From: Bacillota bacterium
Lineage (GTDB): Bacteria > Bacillota > Negativicutes > Sporomusales > Sporomusaceae
Reading direction: 5' to 3'
Assembly (NCBI GenBank): GCA_023443285.1
Contig: JAEZVB010000111.1
Coordinates: forward strand, 17,119-81,118
Length of the DNA: 64,000 bases
The notes below the pieces were generated by a model. The model did no database searches. It was not told the origin of the DNA and was given only the letters and a program-made list of their open reading frames with translations. The position numbers and the translations under genes were made by a program. Numbering within the stretch: the first letter of the stretch is position 1; every line of letters starts with the position of its first letter. This document shows positions 1-9,533 of this stretch, one piece after another.

Positions 1-90
1 AAAACGCTAGTCTTCTTTTAGTACTAGGCCATATTCATTCCCCGGCAAATGAGACTAAGCTCCAGATGAGGTAAAAACCCATCAGTAGTT

Positions 91-477
91 TTAGTCTTTT
101 ATAAAACCAAATGCTTGGCGGCAGTCTTTTGATAAAAGATAGATAGCGATTAAACCATGTGGGACGACTGTTATAATACCCATGGTCATGCTGTAACCAA
201 ACATGACTACAAGCCCAATGATAACAAATAATATAGATAGCCCTAACTCAAACAAGCGAGCCCAACGCTTAAGTTTCAATAACCCAAAAGCGGGAATAGC
301 ATATAGGAGTACCGCGACAAAGGAATTAAAGGCGGCATTTGGATTATTGTGCACCAGTCCGTCATAAATACCAAATGCATAACCAATAGCAATAATAAAC
401 AAAAAAATTACGACAGTAATCAAACCTGAAGTCAAAGCCGGGGGGAAAAAAGACCGTAATAAGGGCTTATCTGTCAA
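91..477 (-). CDS. small hydrophobic membrane protein, function unknown
   Basis: A 128-residue protein with about four hydrophobic segments (near residues 17-38, 50-65, 75-95 and 97-115) separated by short polar loops, so it is probably a polytopic inner-membrane protein. I do not recognise a family. The start is TTG at 477; an AGGAG ribosome-binding site lies about 10 bases upstream on the minus strand, which supports this start over internal ones. It is transcribed away from the solute-binding protein gene that follows, so the two probably share an intergenic promoter region but not an operon. The 90 bases to the left edge show no gene. Confidence 0.6.
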   Translation of the reverse strand: MTDKPLLRSFFPPALTSGLITVVIFLFIIAIGYAFGIYDGLVHNNPNAAFNSFVAVLLYAIPAFGLLKLKRWARLFELGLSILFVIIGLVVMFGYSMTMGIITVVPHGLIAIYLLSKDCRQAFGFIKD

Positions 478-562
478 AACTAAACAACTCCTTTCATGGC
501 TATTATTGTAGCATAATGAGGGACATTTTAAAACAAGTATATTTCATAGAAGGGATTTAACC

Positions 563-591
563 TTGCATAAAGAAGAAAAAAAGGGTATAGT
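563..591 (+). promoter_or_regulatory. sigma-A type promoter for solute-binding protein / rimO
   Basis: TTGCAT at 563-568 and TATAGT at 586-591 with a 17-base spacer, about 46 bases before the start codon at 638. Confidence 0.55.
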
Positions 592-637
592 ATAAATGTT
601 TGCCTTAGTTGTTAACTAGATTGTGCGGGGGTAAATT

Positions 638-1666
638 ATGAAACGTTATCTGCCATTACTGGTAATATCATTTTTAGTTATGCTGATCATTACTGGTACT
701 ACTTATCTTATAGGATATGCAGGTAAACAAAATAAAAGCAGTTTGCCAACGCTTACTGTATATACAACGTTGCCGATTGAACAAGTAGATGTCTTGGCTC
801 AGGAATATGAAAAAATTGCAAAGGTTAGGGTTAATATTGTACCGTTGCCAGAAAAGGACTTGTTTGCTAGGTTAATAGAAGAATCAACAGACACAAAAGC
901 GGATGTTATTCTTGCTAACCGGAAAACGTTAAAACAAGCCCGAAGCAGTGCTTTATTGATACCTTATCAATCAGAGTACACAGATATAATACCAAACAGA
1001 TTCCAAGATACCGATGGCTATTGGGTAGGAGTTTGGTATGATCCAATAATTTTTGCAGCCAATCAAGATTATTTAAAGACTGCGGTGAAAAAACCAACGA
1101 AGTGGTCTGATTTATTATTAGATTCTAAGCTGAGATTTGGTATGACGGATTTTCTTGCCGCCGATGCTGCTGCCAATCTATTGTACACTCTAGTTGCAGC
1201 AAATGGGGAGGAACAGACCTTGGAATTTCTTAAGAAGATTCATCCTCAAGTTGTGCAATATGCTAAATTCTTGGCAACACCAGCTCGAATGGCCAGCATG
1301 GGAGAAGTTGACTTGGCTGTATCTGTCCAGAGTGAGGCTATGCGTTATGTTAAAGATGGTTTTCCTTTGCAAATTATCTATCCAGAGGCAGGAACAGCTT
1401 TTTTATTGACTGGAGTGGGACTAGTTAGAGGCGCTGCTCATGCGACTGAGGGAAAACAATTTATTGATTGGCTTACTCAGGATAGTGCACTTTCAATTAT
1501 GGCACAACATAAATTTTATTTTATGCCAACTAGTGCACAAGCGCAGACGAATCGTGAACATGCCGCGAACAATATACAATTACTTGACCACCATGATATG
1601 TATTCTTCTGAGCAGCAACATAGAATATTGGATAAATGGGTACAAGCACGTTTGGGGATAAAGTAA
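638..1666 (+). CDS. ABC-type extracellular solute-binding protein, iron(III)/FbpA-like
   Basis: A 342-residue protein with an N-terminal hydrophobic segment (residues 5-27) that acts as a signal peptide or uncleaved anchor; no lipobox cysteine is visible. The body (LTVYTTLPIEQVDVLAQEYE, then ADVILANRK, WVGVWYDPIIF, and KPTKWSDLL) follows the pattern of family 1 solute-binding proteins of the Fe3+-type (FbpA/AfuA) group. It should bind a substrate outside the membrane for an ABC importer, but no permease or ATPase gene is next to it, so the partner is elsewhere. GGGGG precedes the ATG. It ends 30 bases before the rimO start and probably shares its transcript. Substrate is unknown. Confidence 0.7.
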   Translation: MKRYLPLLVISFLVMLIITGTTYLIGYAGKQNKSSLPTLTVYTTLPIEQVDVLAQEYEKIAKVRVNIVPLPEKDLFARLIEESTDTKADVILANRKTLKQARSSALLIPYQSEYTDIIPNRFQDTDGYWVGVWYDPIIFAANQDYLKTAVKKPTKWSDLLLDSKLRFGMTDFLAADAAANLLYTLVAANGEEQTLEFLKKIHPQVVQYAKFLATPARMASMGEVDLAVSVQSEAMRYVKDGFPLQIIYPEAGTAFLLTGVGLVRGAAHATEGKQFIDWLTQDSALSIMAQHKFYFMPTSAQAQTNREHAANNIQLLDHHDMYSSEQQHRILDKWVQARLGIK

Positions 1667-1696
1667 GGCTTGCCGGATAAAATAGGAGGAAGACCT

Positions 1697-3031
1697 ATGC
1701 TTACAGCAGGATTTGTTAGTTTGGGATGTGCCAAAAACCTTGTGGATACCGAGATAATGTTAGGAATTCTGGCCGATAATAATATACACATTACGGATGA
1801 TCCCCAGGAAGCTGATATATTAATAATAAATACTTGCGGATTCATAGATTCGGCTAAAGAAGAATCTATCTCGACTATTATGCAAATGGCCGAGTATAAA
1901 AAAGAAGGTAAATGTCGCGGCATCATCGTTGCCGGTTGTTTAGGCCAGCGTTATCAGCAGGAATTATTAGATGAATTACCTGAAGTGTCCGCGATTGTTG
2001 GTACAGGTGCGTGGCATCGAATTATGGAAGCCGTTAATGCTGTATTAGTTAATGAACGTGTTTTGCTTATTGGCGAAATAGATACTATTTATGATGAAAC
2101 TATGCGGAGAATTACTACTACTCCAGTCTACAGTGCCTATGTGAAGATAGCAGAAGGATGCAGTAATTGTTGCTCTTATTGTGTAATTCCAATGGTACGT
2201 GGCAAATATCGCAGCCGCTCAGTAGAGTCAATTGTAACTGAGGTAAAAAAACTGACTGAGCAGGGGGTAAAAGAAATCAACCTTATCGCTCAGGACACTA
2301 CAAGTTACGGGCGGGATCGTAATGATAAGCCGCAATTAACAACGCTGCTTAATGAACTGGTTAAAATTGAAGGCGTTTTTTGGATTAGATTGTTATATTG
2401 CTATCCTAAGTACTTCAATGACGAGCTGATTGAATTTATTTCTAACCAGCCCAAGATTTGCAACTATATTGATTTACCGTTGCAACATGCCAATGATGAA
2501 ATACTTGCGGCAATGAATCGCCGTGACACTCGTGCTGATATTGAAAAATTACTAAAGAAAATTCGCGAAGCTATTCCCGGAGTAGCCATTCGTACCTCAT
2601 TTATTGTGGGCTTTCCCGGGGAGACAAGTGCACATTTTGAGTCATTAAAAAATTTTATGATTGAGCAAAAATTTGAACGAGTAGGTATATTTACTTATTC
2701 CCAAGAAGAGGATACACCTGCTGGAATTTTGGAGAATCAGGTGGCAGATAGTGTCAAAGAGGAACGCTATCATGAGTTAATGTCCTTACAATGCCGCATT
2801 TCTGAGGATTTGAATCACGATATGGAAGGGAAAGTCCTGACAATATTAATCGAGGGTCATAATCCGGAACAGCCTACTGTTGCGTTTGGCAGATCGTACC
2901 GGGAAGCGCCTGATGTTGACGGCTGTATTTATGTTGAAAATGCGCAGGGATTGTCGCCAGGAGATATTGTCCAGGCTGAAGTTATCCAGGGTTTCACCTA
3001 TGATTTATTGGCCGAAAGAAAGCAAGAGTAG
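1697..3031 (+). CDS. rimO: ribosomal protein S12 methylthiotransferase RimO
   Basis: Radical-SAM methylthiotransferase that adds a methylthio group to an Asp of ribosomal protein S12. The N-terminal UPF0004 domain has its three cysteines in SLGCAKN, NTCGFID and AGCLGQR. The radical-SAM CxxxCxxC motif is in GCSNCCSYCVIPMVRG, and a TRAM-like segment forms the C terminus. The reading frame is open from TTG at 1670, but AGGAGGA at 1684-1690 sits just before ATG 1697, which gives MLTAGFVSLGCAKN, the usual start of the family (444 residues). The RimO rather than MiaB assignment rests on the SLGCAKNLVDTE start; the MiaB paralogue is at 15218. Confidence 0.93.
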   Translation: MLTAGFVSLGCAKNLVDTEIMLGILADNNIHITDDPQEADILIINTCGFIDSAKEESISTIMQMAEYKKEGKCRGIIVAGCLGQRYQQELLDELPEVSAIVGTGAWHRIMEAVNAVLVNERVLLIGEIDTIYDETMRRITTTPVYSAYVKIAEGCSNCCSYCVIPMVRGKYRSRSVESIVTEVKKLTEQGVKEINLIAQDTTSYGRDRNDKPQLTTLLNELVKIEGVFWIRLLYCYPKYFNDELIEFISNQPKICNYIDLPLQHANDEILAAMNRRDTRADIEKLLKKIREAIPGVAIRTSFIVGFPGETSAHFESLKNFMIEQKFERVGIFTYSQEEDTPAGILENQVADSVKEERYHELMSLQCRISEDLNHDMEGKVLTILIEGHNPEQPTVAFGRSYREAPDVDGCIYVENAQGLSPGDIVQAEVIQGFTYDLLAERKQE

Positions 3032-3057
3032 CTGCATAATAGTATAATGCAAGCTTA

Positions 3058-3091
3058 AAATAGTAGAGGCCTAAGGCTCTGCTATTTTTTG
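3058..3091 (+). terminator. Rho-independent terminator after rimO
   Basis: AATAGTAGAGGCC pairs with GGCTCTGCTATT around a TAA loop, followed by a run of T. Confidence 0.8.
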
Positions 3092-3193
3092 TTAAGAAAG
3101 ATCAATATAGGCTGTTTTTGGTTAAGTTCAAAAATAGAGAGGAATTACCATTTTATGTCGCGAATGAATTAGTGTTAGGAGGGAATCGGCTAT

Positions 3194-4441
3194 ATGATTA
3201 TTGAATTAGTAAATACTGGAACAGAACTGCTTTTAGGGCAAATAGTAAATACGAATGCACCATTTTTAGCAGCACGCTTAAATGAGTTAGGTTTCAGCGT
3301 AGTATATCAAACCACAGTCGGTGATAACCGGGAAAGAATGAAAAGCGTTTTAAAAACGGCTTTAGAACGGGCTAACATCGTTATAACCAGTGGTGGTCTA
3401 GGACCAACGCAAGGAGATATAACTAAGGAAGTCACGGCTTCACTTCTTAATAAGTCAATGTATTTGCATGAAGCTAGCGCGGAGCAAATAAAACGTTTCT
3501 TTGCAGAGCGGCGTTTGTGTATGACAGATAATAATTTGCGGCAGGCAATGATGCCGGCAGGGGCGCAAATTGTAGAAAACACCTGTGGAACGGCTCCGGG
3601 AGTTATTATTGAAGAGGAAATGACAGGTAAAATAATTATAAATTTACCTGGGCCACCCCATGAATTAGTAGCAATGTTTGAAAAATCTATTGTTCCTTAT
3701 CTTGCTACGCGATTTGGACTCCAAGGTGCTATCGTTTCCAGAGTTCTCCGTACATATGGACTGGGAGAATCTGCATTAGAAGAGAGAATCAATAAATATA
3801 TTTCATCTCAATCGAATCCAACCCTGGCTTTACTAGTTCGAAATGGTGAAATTCATGTACGTATCACGGCAAAAGCAGCTAGTGAAACTGAGGCAGTACA
3901 ATTAATTGATAAACTTGAAAGTCAAATTTGCCCGTTATTAGACGAGTATATTTTTGGTATTGATGAAGAGACCATGGAGAAAGCTGTAGGCAGCTTGCTT
4001 TTAAATAAAAAGTTGACAATAGCATTGGCTGAATCCTGCACTGGTGGGCTTGTTACCAGTCGCATTACCGATGTCCCTGGCAGTTCGCAATATTTGGTGG
4101 GGTCAATCGTGTGTTATAACAATGTTGTTAAAACCAAGCATATTGGTGTTCCGGAAGAAACCATTGCGATCCAAGGTGCTGTAAGTCAAGAGGCAGCCGA
4201 ATATATGGCTCAAGGTATTAAGGACAAATTTCATACTGATTTAGGTATTGGCATTACTGGTATTGCTGGTCCGGATGGAGCAACGCCAGATAAGCCTGTA
4301 GGCCTTGTATATATCGCTATCGATGGCGCAGCAGGAAAAGTGTGTTACCAGCATTATTTTAATGGAAAACGTACTGATATAAAACACAGAACAGCGCTAA
4401 CTGCCCTTAATCATATAAGGCGTTATTTGCTTACTATTTAG
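3194..4441 (+). CDS. cinA: CinA, competence/damage-inducible protein (MoCF domain + NMN amidase domain)
   Basis: A 415-residue protein of the CinA family. The N-terminal half is a molybdopterin-binding-like domain (IELVNTGTELLLGQIVNTN, TSGGLGPTQGDITKE, NLPGPPHE). The C-terminal domain has the PncC-type amidase signature ALAESCTGGLVTSRITDVPG and GITGIAGPDG, typical for conversion of nicotinamide mononucleotide to nicotinate mononucleotide in pyridine nucleotide salvage. TTAGGAGGGAATCGGC precedes the ATG. It lies 11 bases before the helicase gene and upstream of recA, the usual Bacillota neighbourhood. Length matches the family (about 410-420). Confidence 0.93.
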   Translation: MIIELVNTGTELLLGQIVNTNAPFLAARLNELGFSVVYQTTVGDNRERMKSVLKTALERANIVITSGGLGPTQGDITKEVTASLLNKSMYLHEASAEQIKRFFAERRLCMTDNNLRQAMMPAGAQIVENTCGTAPGVIIEEEMTGKIIINLPGPPHELVAMFEKSIVPYLATRFGLQGAIVSRVLRTYGLGESALEERINKYISSQSNPTLALLVRNGEIHVRITAKAASETEAVQLIDKLESQICPLLDEYIFGIDEETMEKAVGSLLLNKKLTIALAESCTGGLVTSRITDVPGSSQYLVGSIVCYNNVVKTKHIGVPEETIAIQGAVSQEAAEYMAQGIKDKFHTDLGIGITGIAGPDGATPDKPVGLVYIAIDGAAGKVCYQHYFNGKRTDIKHRTALTALNHIRRYLLTI

Positions 4442-4452
4442 GAGGTTTTTAG

Positions 4453-6027
4453 ATGAAAGACATAGTAACTTTATTTGGTAATATTTCTTTGAGTAAAAAA
4501 ACGGCGGCAGCTATAACGGAAATGGGATTTGAAGAGCCTTCGCCCATTCAAAACCAGACAATTCCACTAGTATTGGCCGGAAACGATGTCTTAGGACAGG
4601 CGCAGACAGGTACTGGAAAAACAGCTGCATTCGGTATACCTATTATGGAGAAGATAGCTGAAGCTAAACAAATTCAGGCATTAGTGTTAACTCCTACTAG
4701 AGAATTAGCTATTCAAGTATCCGAGGAATTAGCTAAAATCGGTAAATTTAAACGAATAAAGACATTGCCAATCTATGGTGGACAGGCAATAGAACGCCAG
4801 ATTAGAAGCCTTAAGTTAGGGGTTCAAGTAGTTGTAGGAACGCCGGGTAGGTTGCTTGACCATATTCGCAGAAATACCATTAAGTTGGAGAATGTAAAAA
4901 TTTTGGTGCTTGATGAAGCTGATGAGATGTTAGATATGGGTTTCATTGATGATCTCGAAAATATACTCCAGCATGTCCCTAATCAGCGGCAAACATTGCT
5001 GTTTTCAGCTACTATGCCAGCAGAAATAATGACGTTAGCTAATAAGTATATGAAGGATAGGGTAACGGTAACTATTAGTAAAGAACAATTGACAGTGCCG
5101 CTTATTGACCAAATCTATTACGAAACCCGCGATAAACTTGATGGTTTATGCCGAGTACTTGACTCTGAAACAGTAGGCAGGGTGATTATTTTCTGCCGAA
5201 CCAAAAAAGGCGTTGACGATTTAGTTGTTTCGCTTTCGGCACGCGGGTATATTTCAGATGGCTTGCATGGTGATCTTAGTCAGACACAGCGTGACCGAGT
5301 CATGAAAAAGTTTCGGGATGGCAAATTAGATATACTTATTGCTACTGATGTAGCTGCGCGGGGACTCGATATTGAACATATAACGCATGTTGTCAACTAC
5401 GATATCCCTCAAGATCCTGAGTCTTATGTACACCGTATTGGACGTACCGGTCGGGCCGGAAAAAAAGGGGTAGCGATTACCTTTATTCAGCCACGGGAGT
5501 ATAGGCAGCTAAAACTTATTGAAAAAGAGGTGAAAACCCGGATATTGCGCCGCCAACTGCCATCGCCTGCTGATATTCTTGAGCGCCAAACCGAGCTTAT
5601 TAAGAAGCAACTTACCCAGACCATTGCACGGGGCGGTTTTGATGCTTATAGTGGTATTGTCGCTGATTTAGCTGCAGATTATGATCCCATTGATCTTGCT
5701 GCGGCTGCACTGAAACTTTTCCAGGAAGGTTACAAGGAACAAGCAGATATTGAAAAGGCGCAGTTTGGTAATACTGGTGCCGAGCCAGGGATGGTAAGGC
5801 TATTTATTAATGCTGGGCGGGCACAGCGGATTCAGCCACAAGATATAGTTCGTACTATCGCAGAAGAAGCAGATATTGATGGCAGCATTATTGGCGTAAT
5901 AAATATCTATGATAAATTCACTTTTGTAGAGGTTCCGGAAAATGTTGCTGAACGCGTATTATCCGTTATGAATAAGAATACTATCAAAGGCTATCGCATT
6001 AATATAGAACCGGCAAAAGGGCGATAG
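4453..6027 (+). CDS. DEAD-box ATP-dependent RNA helicase (CshA/DeaD type)
   Basis: A 524-residue DEAD-box helicase. Motifs appear in order: Q motif GFEEPSPIQNQTIP, Walker A AQTGTGKT, PTRELAIQ, TPGRLLDH, LDEADEML, SATMP, then ARGLDI and HRIGRTGRAG of the second RecA-like lobe. The last 75 residues (MVRLFINAGRAQRIQPQDIV to the end) match the DbpA/CsdA RNA-binding fold, so it resembles DeaD/DbpA as well as CshA. It unwinds RNA duplexes in ribosome assembly or mRNA decay. TAGGAGG precedes the ATG 11 bases after cinA, so the two are probably cotranscribed. Insertion between cinA and recA is not the Bacillus arrangement. Confidence 0.9.
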   Translation: MKDIVTLFGNISLSKKTAAAITEMGFEEPSPIQNQTIPLVLAGNDVLGQAQTGTGKTAAFGIPIMEKIAEAKQIQALVLTPTRELAIQVSEELAKIGKFKRIKTLPIYGGQAIERQIRSLKLGVQVVVGTPGRLLDHIRRNTIKLENVKILVLDEADEMLDMGFIDDLENILQHVPNQRQTLLFSATMPAEIMTLANKYMKDRVTVTISKEQLTVPLIDQIYYETRDKLDGLCRVLDSETVGRVIIFCRTKKGVDDLVVSLSARGYISDGLHGDLSQTQRDRVMKKFRDGKLDILIATDVAARGLDIEHITHVVNYDIPQDPESYVHRIGRTGRAGKKGVAITFIQPREYRQLKLIEKEVKTRILRRQLPSPADILERQTELIKKQLTQTIARGGFDAYSGIVADLAADYDPIDLAAAALKLFQEGYKEQADIEKAQFGNTGAEPGMVRLFINAGRAQRIQPQDIVRTIAEEADIDGSIIGVINIYDKFTFVEVPENVAERVLSVMNKNTIKGYRINIEPAKGR

Positions 6028-6064
6028 ATATATTATAAATATGGACTTAACCACGATATTCTCA

Positions 6065-6093
6065 TTGACAAAACGAACAGATGTTTGTATAAT
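6065..6093 (+). promoter_or_regulatory. recA promoter with LexA (SOS) box in the spacer
   Basis: TTGACA (6065-6070), 17-base spacer and TATAAT (6088-6093) form a consensus sigma-A promoter. The spacer holds CGAACAGATGTTTG (6074-6087), a match to the Gram-positive LexA box CGAAC-N4-GTTYG. LexA, encoded at 42802-43428, should block RNA polymerase here. Confidence 0.9.
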
Positions 6094-6096
6094 GTG

Positions 6097-6214
6097 CTTA
6101 TCCGATGACTAACCTGTTCTAATACTTCCGTCCTCTATAGGCGGGAGTAAAGAACGGATAAGTCCCTGGATAATTCGACTAAGATTCAGATTGGATTAAA
6201 ATCCCATCTGAATC
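6097..6214 (+). ncRNA. structured 5' leader of recA mRNA
   Basis: Three helices can be read in the untranslated leader. CTTATCCG (6097-6104) pairs with CGGATAAG (6155-6162) and encloses a smaller hairpin, ACTTCCGTC with GGCGGGAGT. A long hairpin, GATTCAGATTGGATT with AATCCCATCTGAATC (6183-6214), follows and ends about 23 bases before the ribosome-binding site. There is no T-run after it, so it is not a simple terminator. Whether it is a regulatory RNA is an inference. Confidence 0.45.
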
Positions 6215-6253
6215 AAGTCTCATTTATAGTTGTCGGGGGAGGTTTGTATTACT

Positions 6254-7354
6254 ATGGATAAGACAAAAGATTTTGAAAAAAATCTAGAACTGGATAAAGT
6301 TAAAGCGCTCGAAAATGCCATGCGTCAGATTGAAAAAGATTTTGGCAAAGGCGCTATTATGAAACTTGGGGAAGCCGCAGCCAAAATGAATATTGAGGTT
6401 ATTTCTACCGGGTCATTGCCGATTGATATTGCTCTCGGAGTCGGTGGAGTGCCGCGAGGACGGGTAATTGAGATATTTGGGCCTGAATCCTCAGGTAAAA
6501 CAACAGTAGCATTACATGTTATCGCACAAGCCCAGAAGATGGATGGGATTGCTGCCTTTATTGATGCGGAACATGCACTTGATCCGGCGTATGCAAAGAA
6601 ACTGGGTGTTGATATTGATAATCTTCTAATTTCTCAGCCAGACAATGGTGAACAAGCACTTGAGATTGCAGAAGCACTTGTTCGCAGTGCGGCTATTGAT
6701 GTTATTGTAATTGACTCGGTGGCTGCCTTAGTGCCCAAAAATGAGATTGACGGTGATATGGGCGATTCTCACGTTGGTTTGCATGCTCGTCTAATGTCCC
6801 AAGCTCTTCGTAAATTAACTGGTATTATAAGCAAATCACGGACAACTGTTATTTTTATTAACCAAATTCGAGAAAAAGTTGGCGTTATGTTCGGTAATCC
6901 TGAAACGACTACTGGTGGCAGAGCTTTGAAATTCTACGCTTCCATTCGGATGGATGTTCGCAAAGCAGAGACCTTGAAACAAGGGAATGATGTTGTAGGT
7001 AGCCGAACCAGAGTTAAGATTGTTAAAAATAAAGTGGCACCCCCATTCAAACAAGCAGAATTTGATATAATGTATGGAGAAGGTATTTCACGTGAAGGAA
7101 GTATTGTTGATATTGGGGTTAGTCTTGAGATTATTAACAAAAGTGGTGCATGGTTCTCTTATAATGGTCAGCGTCTAGGACAAGGCAGAGAGAATGTAAA
7201 AGAATTTTTCAAAGAAAATCGGGATATTGCCAACGAGATCGATAAAAAAATTCGGGAAATAGTACTTACAGGTAATACCCATATTGATGATATAAGTAGT
7301 AACAGTGGTGATTCATTTAGTGAGGATGATAGTGATGAGGTTTTCGAAGCCTAA
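6254..7354 (+). CDS. recA: recombinase RecA
   Basis: The DNA strand-exchange protein that also triggers LexA self-cleavage. It has Walker [10 protein letters not shown], the ALRKLTG region, [36 protein letters not shown], and an acidic C-terminal tail. The frame opens upstream at 6230, but GGGGGAGG at 6235-6242 favours the ATG at 6254, giving about 366 residues (family 340-370). Expression should be SOS-inducible through the LexA box in its promoter. Its stop overlaps the recX start (TAATG), so the two are translationally coupled. Confidence 0.97.
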   Translation: MDKTKDFEKNLELDKVKALENAMRQIEKDFGKGAIMKLGEAAAKMNIEVISTGSLPIDIALGVGGVPRGRVIEIFGPESSGKTTVALHVIAQAQKMDGIAAFIDAEHALDPAYAKKLGVDIDNLLISQPDNGEQALEIAEALVRSAAIDVIVIDSVAALVPKNEIDGDMGDSHVGLHARLMSQALRKLTGIISKSRTTVIFINQIREKVGVMFGNPETTTGGRALKFYASIRMDVRKAETLKQGNDVVGSRTRVKIVKNKVAPPFKQAEFDIMYGEGISREGSIVDIGVSLEIINKSGAWFSYNGQRLGQGRENVKEFFKENRDIANEIDKKIREIVLTGNTHIDDISSNSGDSFSEDDSDEVFEA

Positions 7355-7803
7355 TGAATGAACGTGCTATGGAAGCTGCTGTTAAACTTTTAAAAGTTAG
7401 AAACTACAGCCGGCAAGAGCTTGAGCAAAAACTCCACAATCAAGGTTATGATGAAGCTGCAGTAGGCGAGGCTGTTGCGGATGTCACAAAGCGCGGTTAT
7501 CTAAATGATGCCGCGCTTTGTGACATGCTTTTAGAAAGGTATGTTGAAAGTGCCAAATATAGTTTGAAAGAGACCTATCTACGGCTAAGACGTAGAGGCT
7601 TGTCAACAGCGCTGATTAATGAAAAAATCGCAAATTGGGATGTTGATTCAGAATATCAAGCAGCTATAAAAATAGCAAAGAAGTATTTAAATAGCAAAGA
7701 CAAGCAAGATTTACATAAAATAATCCGCCGTTTGTCTGCCAAAGGGTTTAAAGCGGCTACTGTCAGTAAAGTTTTAGCGCATCTTCGGGATATGTCTCCT
7801 TGA
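7354..7803 (+). CDS. recX: regulatory protein RecX
   Basis: A 149-residue RecX-family modulator that binds and limits RecA filaments. The sequence shows the repeated three-helix pattern of the family: AAVKLLKVRNYSRQELEQKL, then LCDMLLERYVESAKYSLKET followed by LRRRGLS, and a third helical repeat near the C terminus. It overlaps the recA stop by one base and so is made from the same SOS-regulated message. The promoter of rny begins exactly at its stop codon. Confidence 0.92.
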   Translation: MNERAMEAAVKLLKVRNYSRQELEQKLHNQGYDEAAVGEAVADVTKRGYLNDAALCDMLLERYVESAKYSLKETYLRLRRRGLSTALINEKIANWDVDSEYQAAIKIAKKYLNSKDKQDLHKIIRRLSAKGFKAATVSKVLAHLRDMSP

Positions 7804-7828
7804 CACACATTTGAAAAACATTTACAAT
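7800..7828 (+). promoter_or_regulatory. sigma-A promoter of rny, overlapping the recX stop
   Basis: TTGACA (7800-7805), 17-base spacer, TACAAT (7823-7828). This gives rny a transcript independent of the SOS-controlled recA-recX message, with a leader of roughly 140 bases. Confidence 0.75.
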
Positions 7829-7888
7829 AAAAATATCCAATCGTGTAATCTAATAATTCTATTTTGAAAAACTTTTAGGAGAGCTTGA

Positions 7889-7933
7889 ATGCTGAAAAGC
7901 AAACGGAAAGCTACTTGTAAAAGCCGAGTTTAA
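7889..7933 (+). CDS. putative 14-residue leader peptide upstream of rny
   Basis: A micro-ORF starting at ATG 7889 with AGGAGA six bases upstream encodes MLKSKRKATCKSRV, a very basic peptide. Its stop codon (7931-7933) lies in the loop of the hairpin at 7920-7942, so a ribosome finishing the peptide would melt or block the stem. The arrangement resembles a leader ORF coupled to an RNA switch. Translation is unproven. Confidence 0.35.
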   Translation: MLKSKRKATCKSRV

Positions 7934-7942
7934 CTCGGCTTT
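7920..7942 (+). promoter_or_regulatory. hairpin in the rny leader
   Basis: AAAGCCGAG / CTCGGCTTT with a five-base loop, a perfect 9-bp stem. It is followed by ACCC, not a T-run, so it is a weak terminator at best; it may be an attenuator or a processing or stability stem. Confidence 0.5.
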
Positions 7943-7971
7943 ACCCTTAATATCAATATTAAAATAAGGAG

Positions 7972-9516
7972 GTGGAATGTATACTAGAAATTATTGTTAC
8001 CGCAATTGTGGTTGGACTGTTGGGTGCTGGCTCAGGTTACTGGATACGCAAAAATATTGCTGAAGCTAAAATCGCGTCTGCTGAAACTGCTGCCAAAAGA
8101 ATTTTAGAAGATGCGGAGAAAGCTGGCGAGTCTAAGAAAAAAGAAGCATTATTGGAAGCCAAGGAAGAGATTCATAAGCAGAGAAGTGAACTTGACCGGG
8201 AGATTAAAGAACGGCGTACCGAACTTCAGCGTCTAGAGCGGCGCTTGGTGCAAAAAGAGGAAAACCTTGACCGAAAAATCGATTCTCTTGAAAAAAAGGA
8301 AGAGATTCTTGGTCGTAAAGAGACCGAGTTGGATAAAAGTCAAGAAAGAATCAATGAGCTTTATGCCAAGCAACAAACTGAACTAGAAAGACTGTCTGGT
8401 TTGACATCGGCAGATGCCCGTACCTTATTGCTTGCTAATGTGGAAGAAGAAATTAGACATGAAACAGCAATGCTAATTAAGGATTTAGAACAACAGGCCA
8501 AAGAAGAAGCGGAAAAGAAAGCCAAGGAAATTATATCATTAGCTATTCAACGATGTGCGGCTGATCATGTCGCGGAAACTACAGTATCGGTAGTTTCATT
8601 GCCAAATGATGAGATGAAAGGCCGGATTATCGGTCGTGAGGGTCGGAATATTCGAACGTTAGAAACACTTACTGGTATTGATCTGATTATTGATGATACG
8701 CCAGAGGCAGTAATTCTGTCTGGATTTGATCCTGTACGGCGCGAGGTTGCTAGAATTGCATTAGAAAAACTCATCGTTGACGGGCGAATTCATCCTGCAC
8801 GCATTGAAGAGATGGTCGAGAAAGCTCAAAAAGAAGTGGAACAGAAAATTAAGGAAGCTGGCGAACAAGCTACCTTTGACACTGGAGTTCATGGACTACA
8901 TCCTGAACTTATAAAACTTCTCGGAAGGTTAAAATTCCGTACCAGCTATGGGCAAAATGTACTCAAGCATTCAATTGAAGTGGCGCATTTAGCGGGAGTT
9001 ATGGCAAGTGAACTTGGTGTTGACGTAATGTTAGCCAAGCGAGCTGGGTTGCTCCATGATATTGGTAAGGCTGTGGATCACGAAGTTGAGGGACCTCACG
9101 TAACCATTGGGGCTGATCTAGCGAAGAAATATCGCGAAGCAGCTGAGGTTATTAATGCTATTGGTGCTCACCATGGTGATGAAGAACCGAAAACTATCCA
9201 AGCTGTGCTTGTAGCAGCGGCTGATGCTGTATCTGCTGCGCGGCCGGGAGCCCGCAGAGAAACCTTAGAAAGCTATCTTAAGCGATTAACACGATTGGAA
9301 GAAATCGCTGAATCATTTGATGGTGTTGAAAAATCGTTCGCTATTCAAGCAGGCCGCGAAATTCGCATAATGGTTAAACCAGACAAAATTGATGATTTAA
9401 CGGCCGTTCGTTTAGTAAGGGATATTGTAAAGAAAATCGAAAGTGAACTTGAATATCCAGGTCAAATAAAAGTTACAGTTATACGTGAAACACGCGCTGT
9501 TGATTATGCTAAATAA
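7972..9516 (+). CDS. rny: ribonuclease Y
   Basis: Membrane-anchored endoribonuclease that initiates mRNA decay. There is one N-terminal transmembrane helix (residues 5-23), a long charged coiled coil (about 30-200), a KH domain with [15 protein letters not shown] (about 219-233) and an HD domain with [11 protein letters not shown] and [12 protein letters not shown]. Its 514 residues match the family. The start is odd: the only in-frame standard codon is GTG 7972, which overlaps the AAGGAGG motif (7966-7972), while the ideally spaced codon is ATA at 7981. Gene position after recA is as in Bacillus. Confidence 0.95.
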   Translation: MECILEIIVTAIVVGLLGAGSGYWIRKNIAEAKIASAETAAKRILEDAEKAGESKKKEALLEAKEEIHKQRSELDREIKERRTELQRLERRLVQKEENLDRKIDSLEKKEEILGRKETELDKSQERINELYAKQQTELERLSGLTSADARTLLLANVEEEIRHETAMLIKDLEQQAKEEAEKKAKEIISLAIQRCAADHVAETTVSVVSLPNDEMKGRIIGREGRNIRTLETLTGIDLIIDDTPEAVILSGFDPVRREVARIALEKLIVDGRIHPARIEEMVEKAQKEVEQKIKEAGEQATFDTGVHGLHPELIKLLGRLKFRTSYGQNVLKHSIEVAHLAGVMASELGVDVMLAKRAGLLHDIGKAVDHEVEGPHVTIGADLAKKYREAAEVINAIGAHHGDEEPKTIQAVLVAAADAVSAARPGARRETLESYLKRLTRLEEIAESFDGVEKSFAIQAGREIRIMVKPDKIDDLTAVRLVRDIVKKIESELEYPGQIKVTVIRETRAVDYAK

Positions 9517-9533
9517 ATATTAAACAGTTATTT

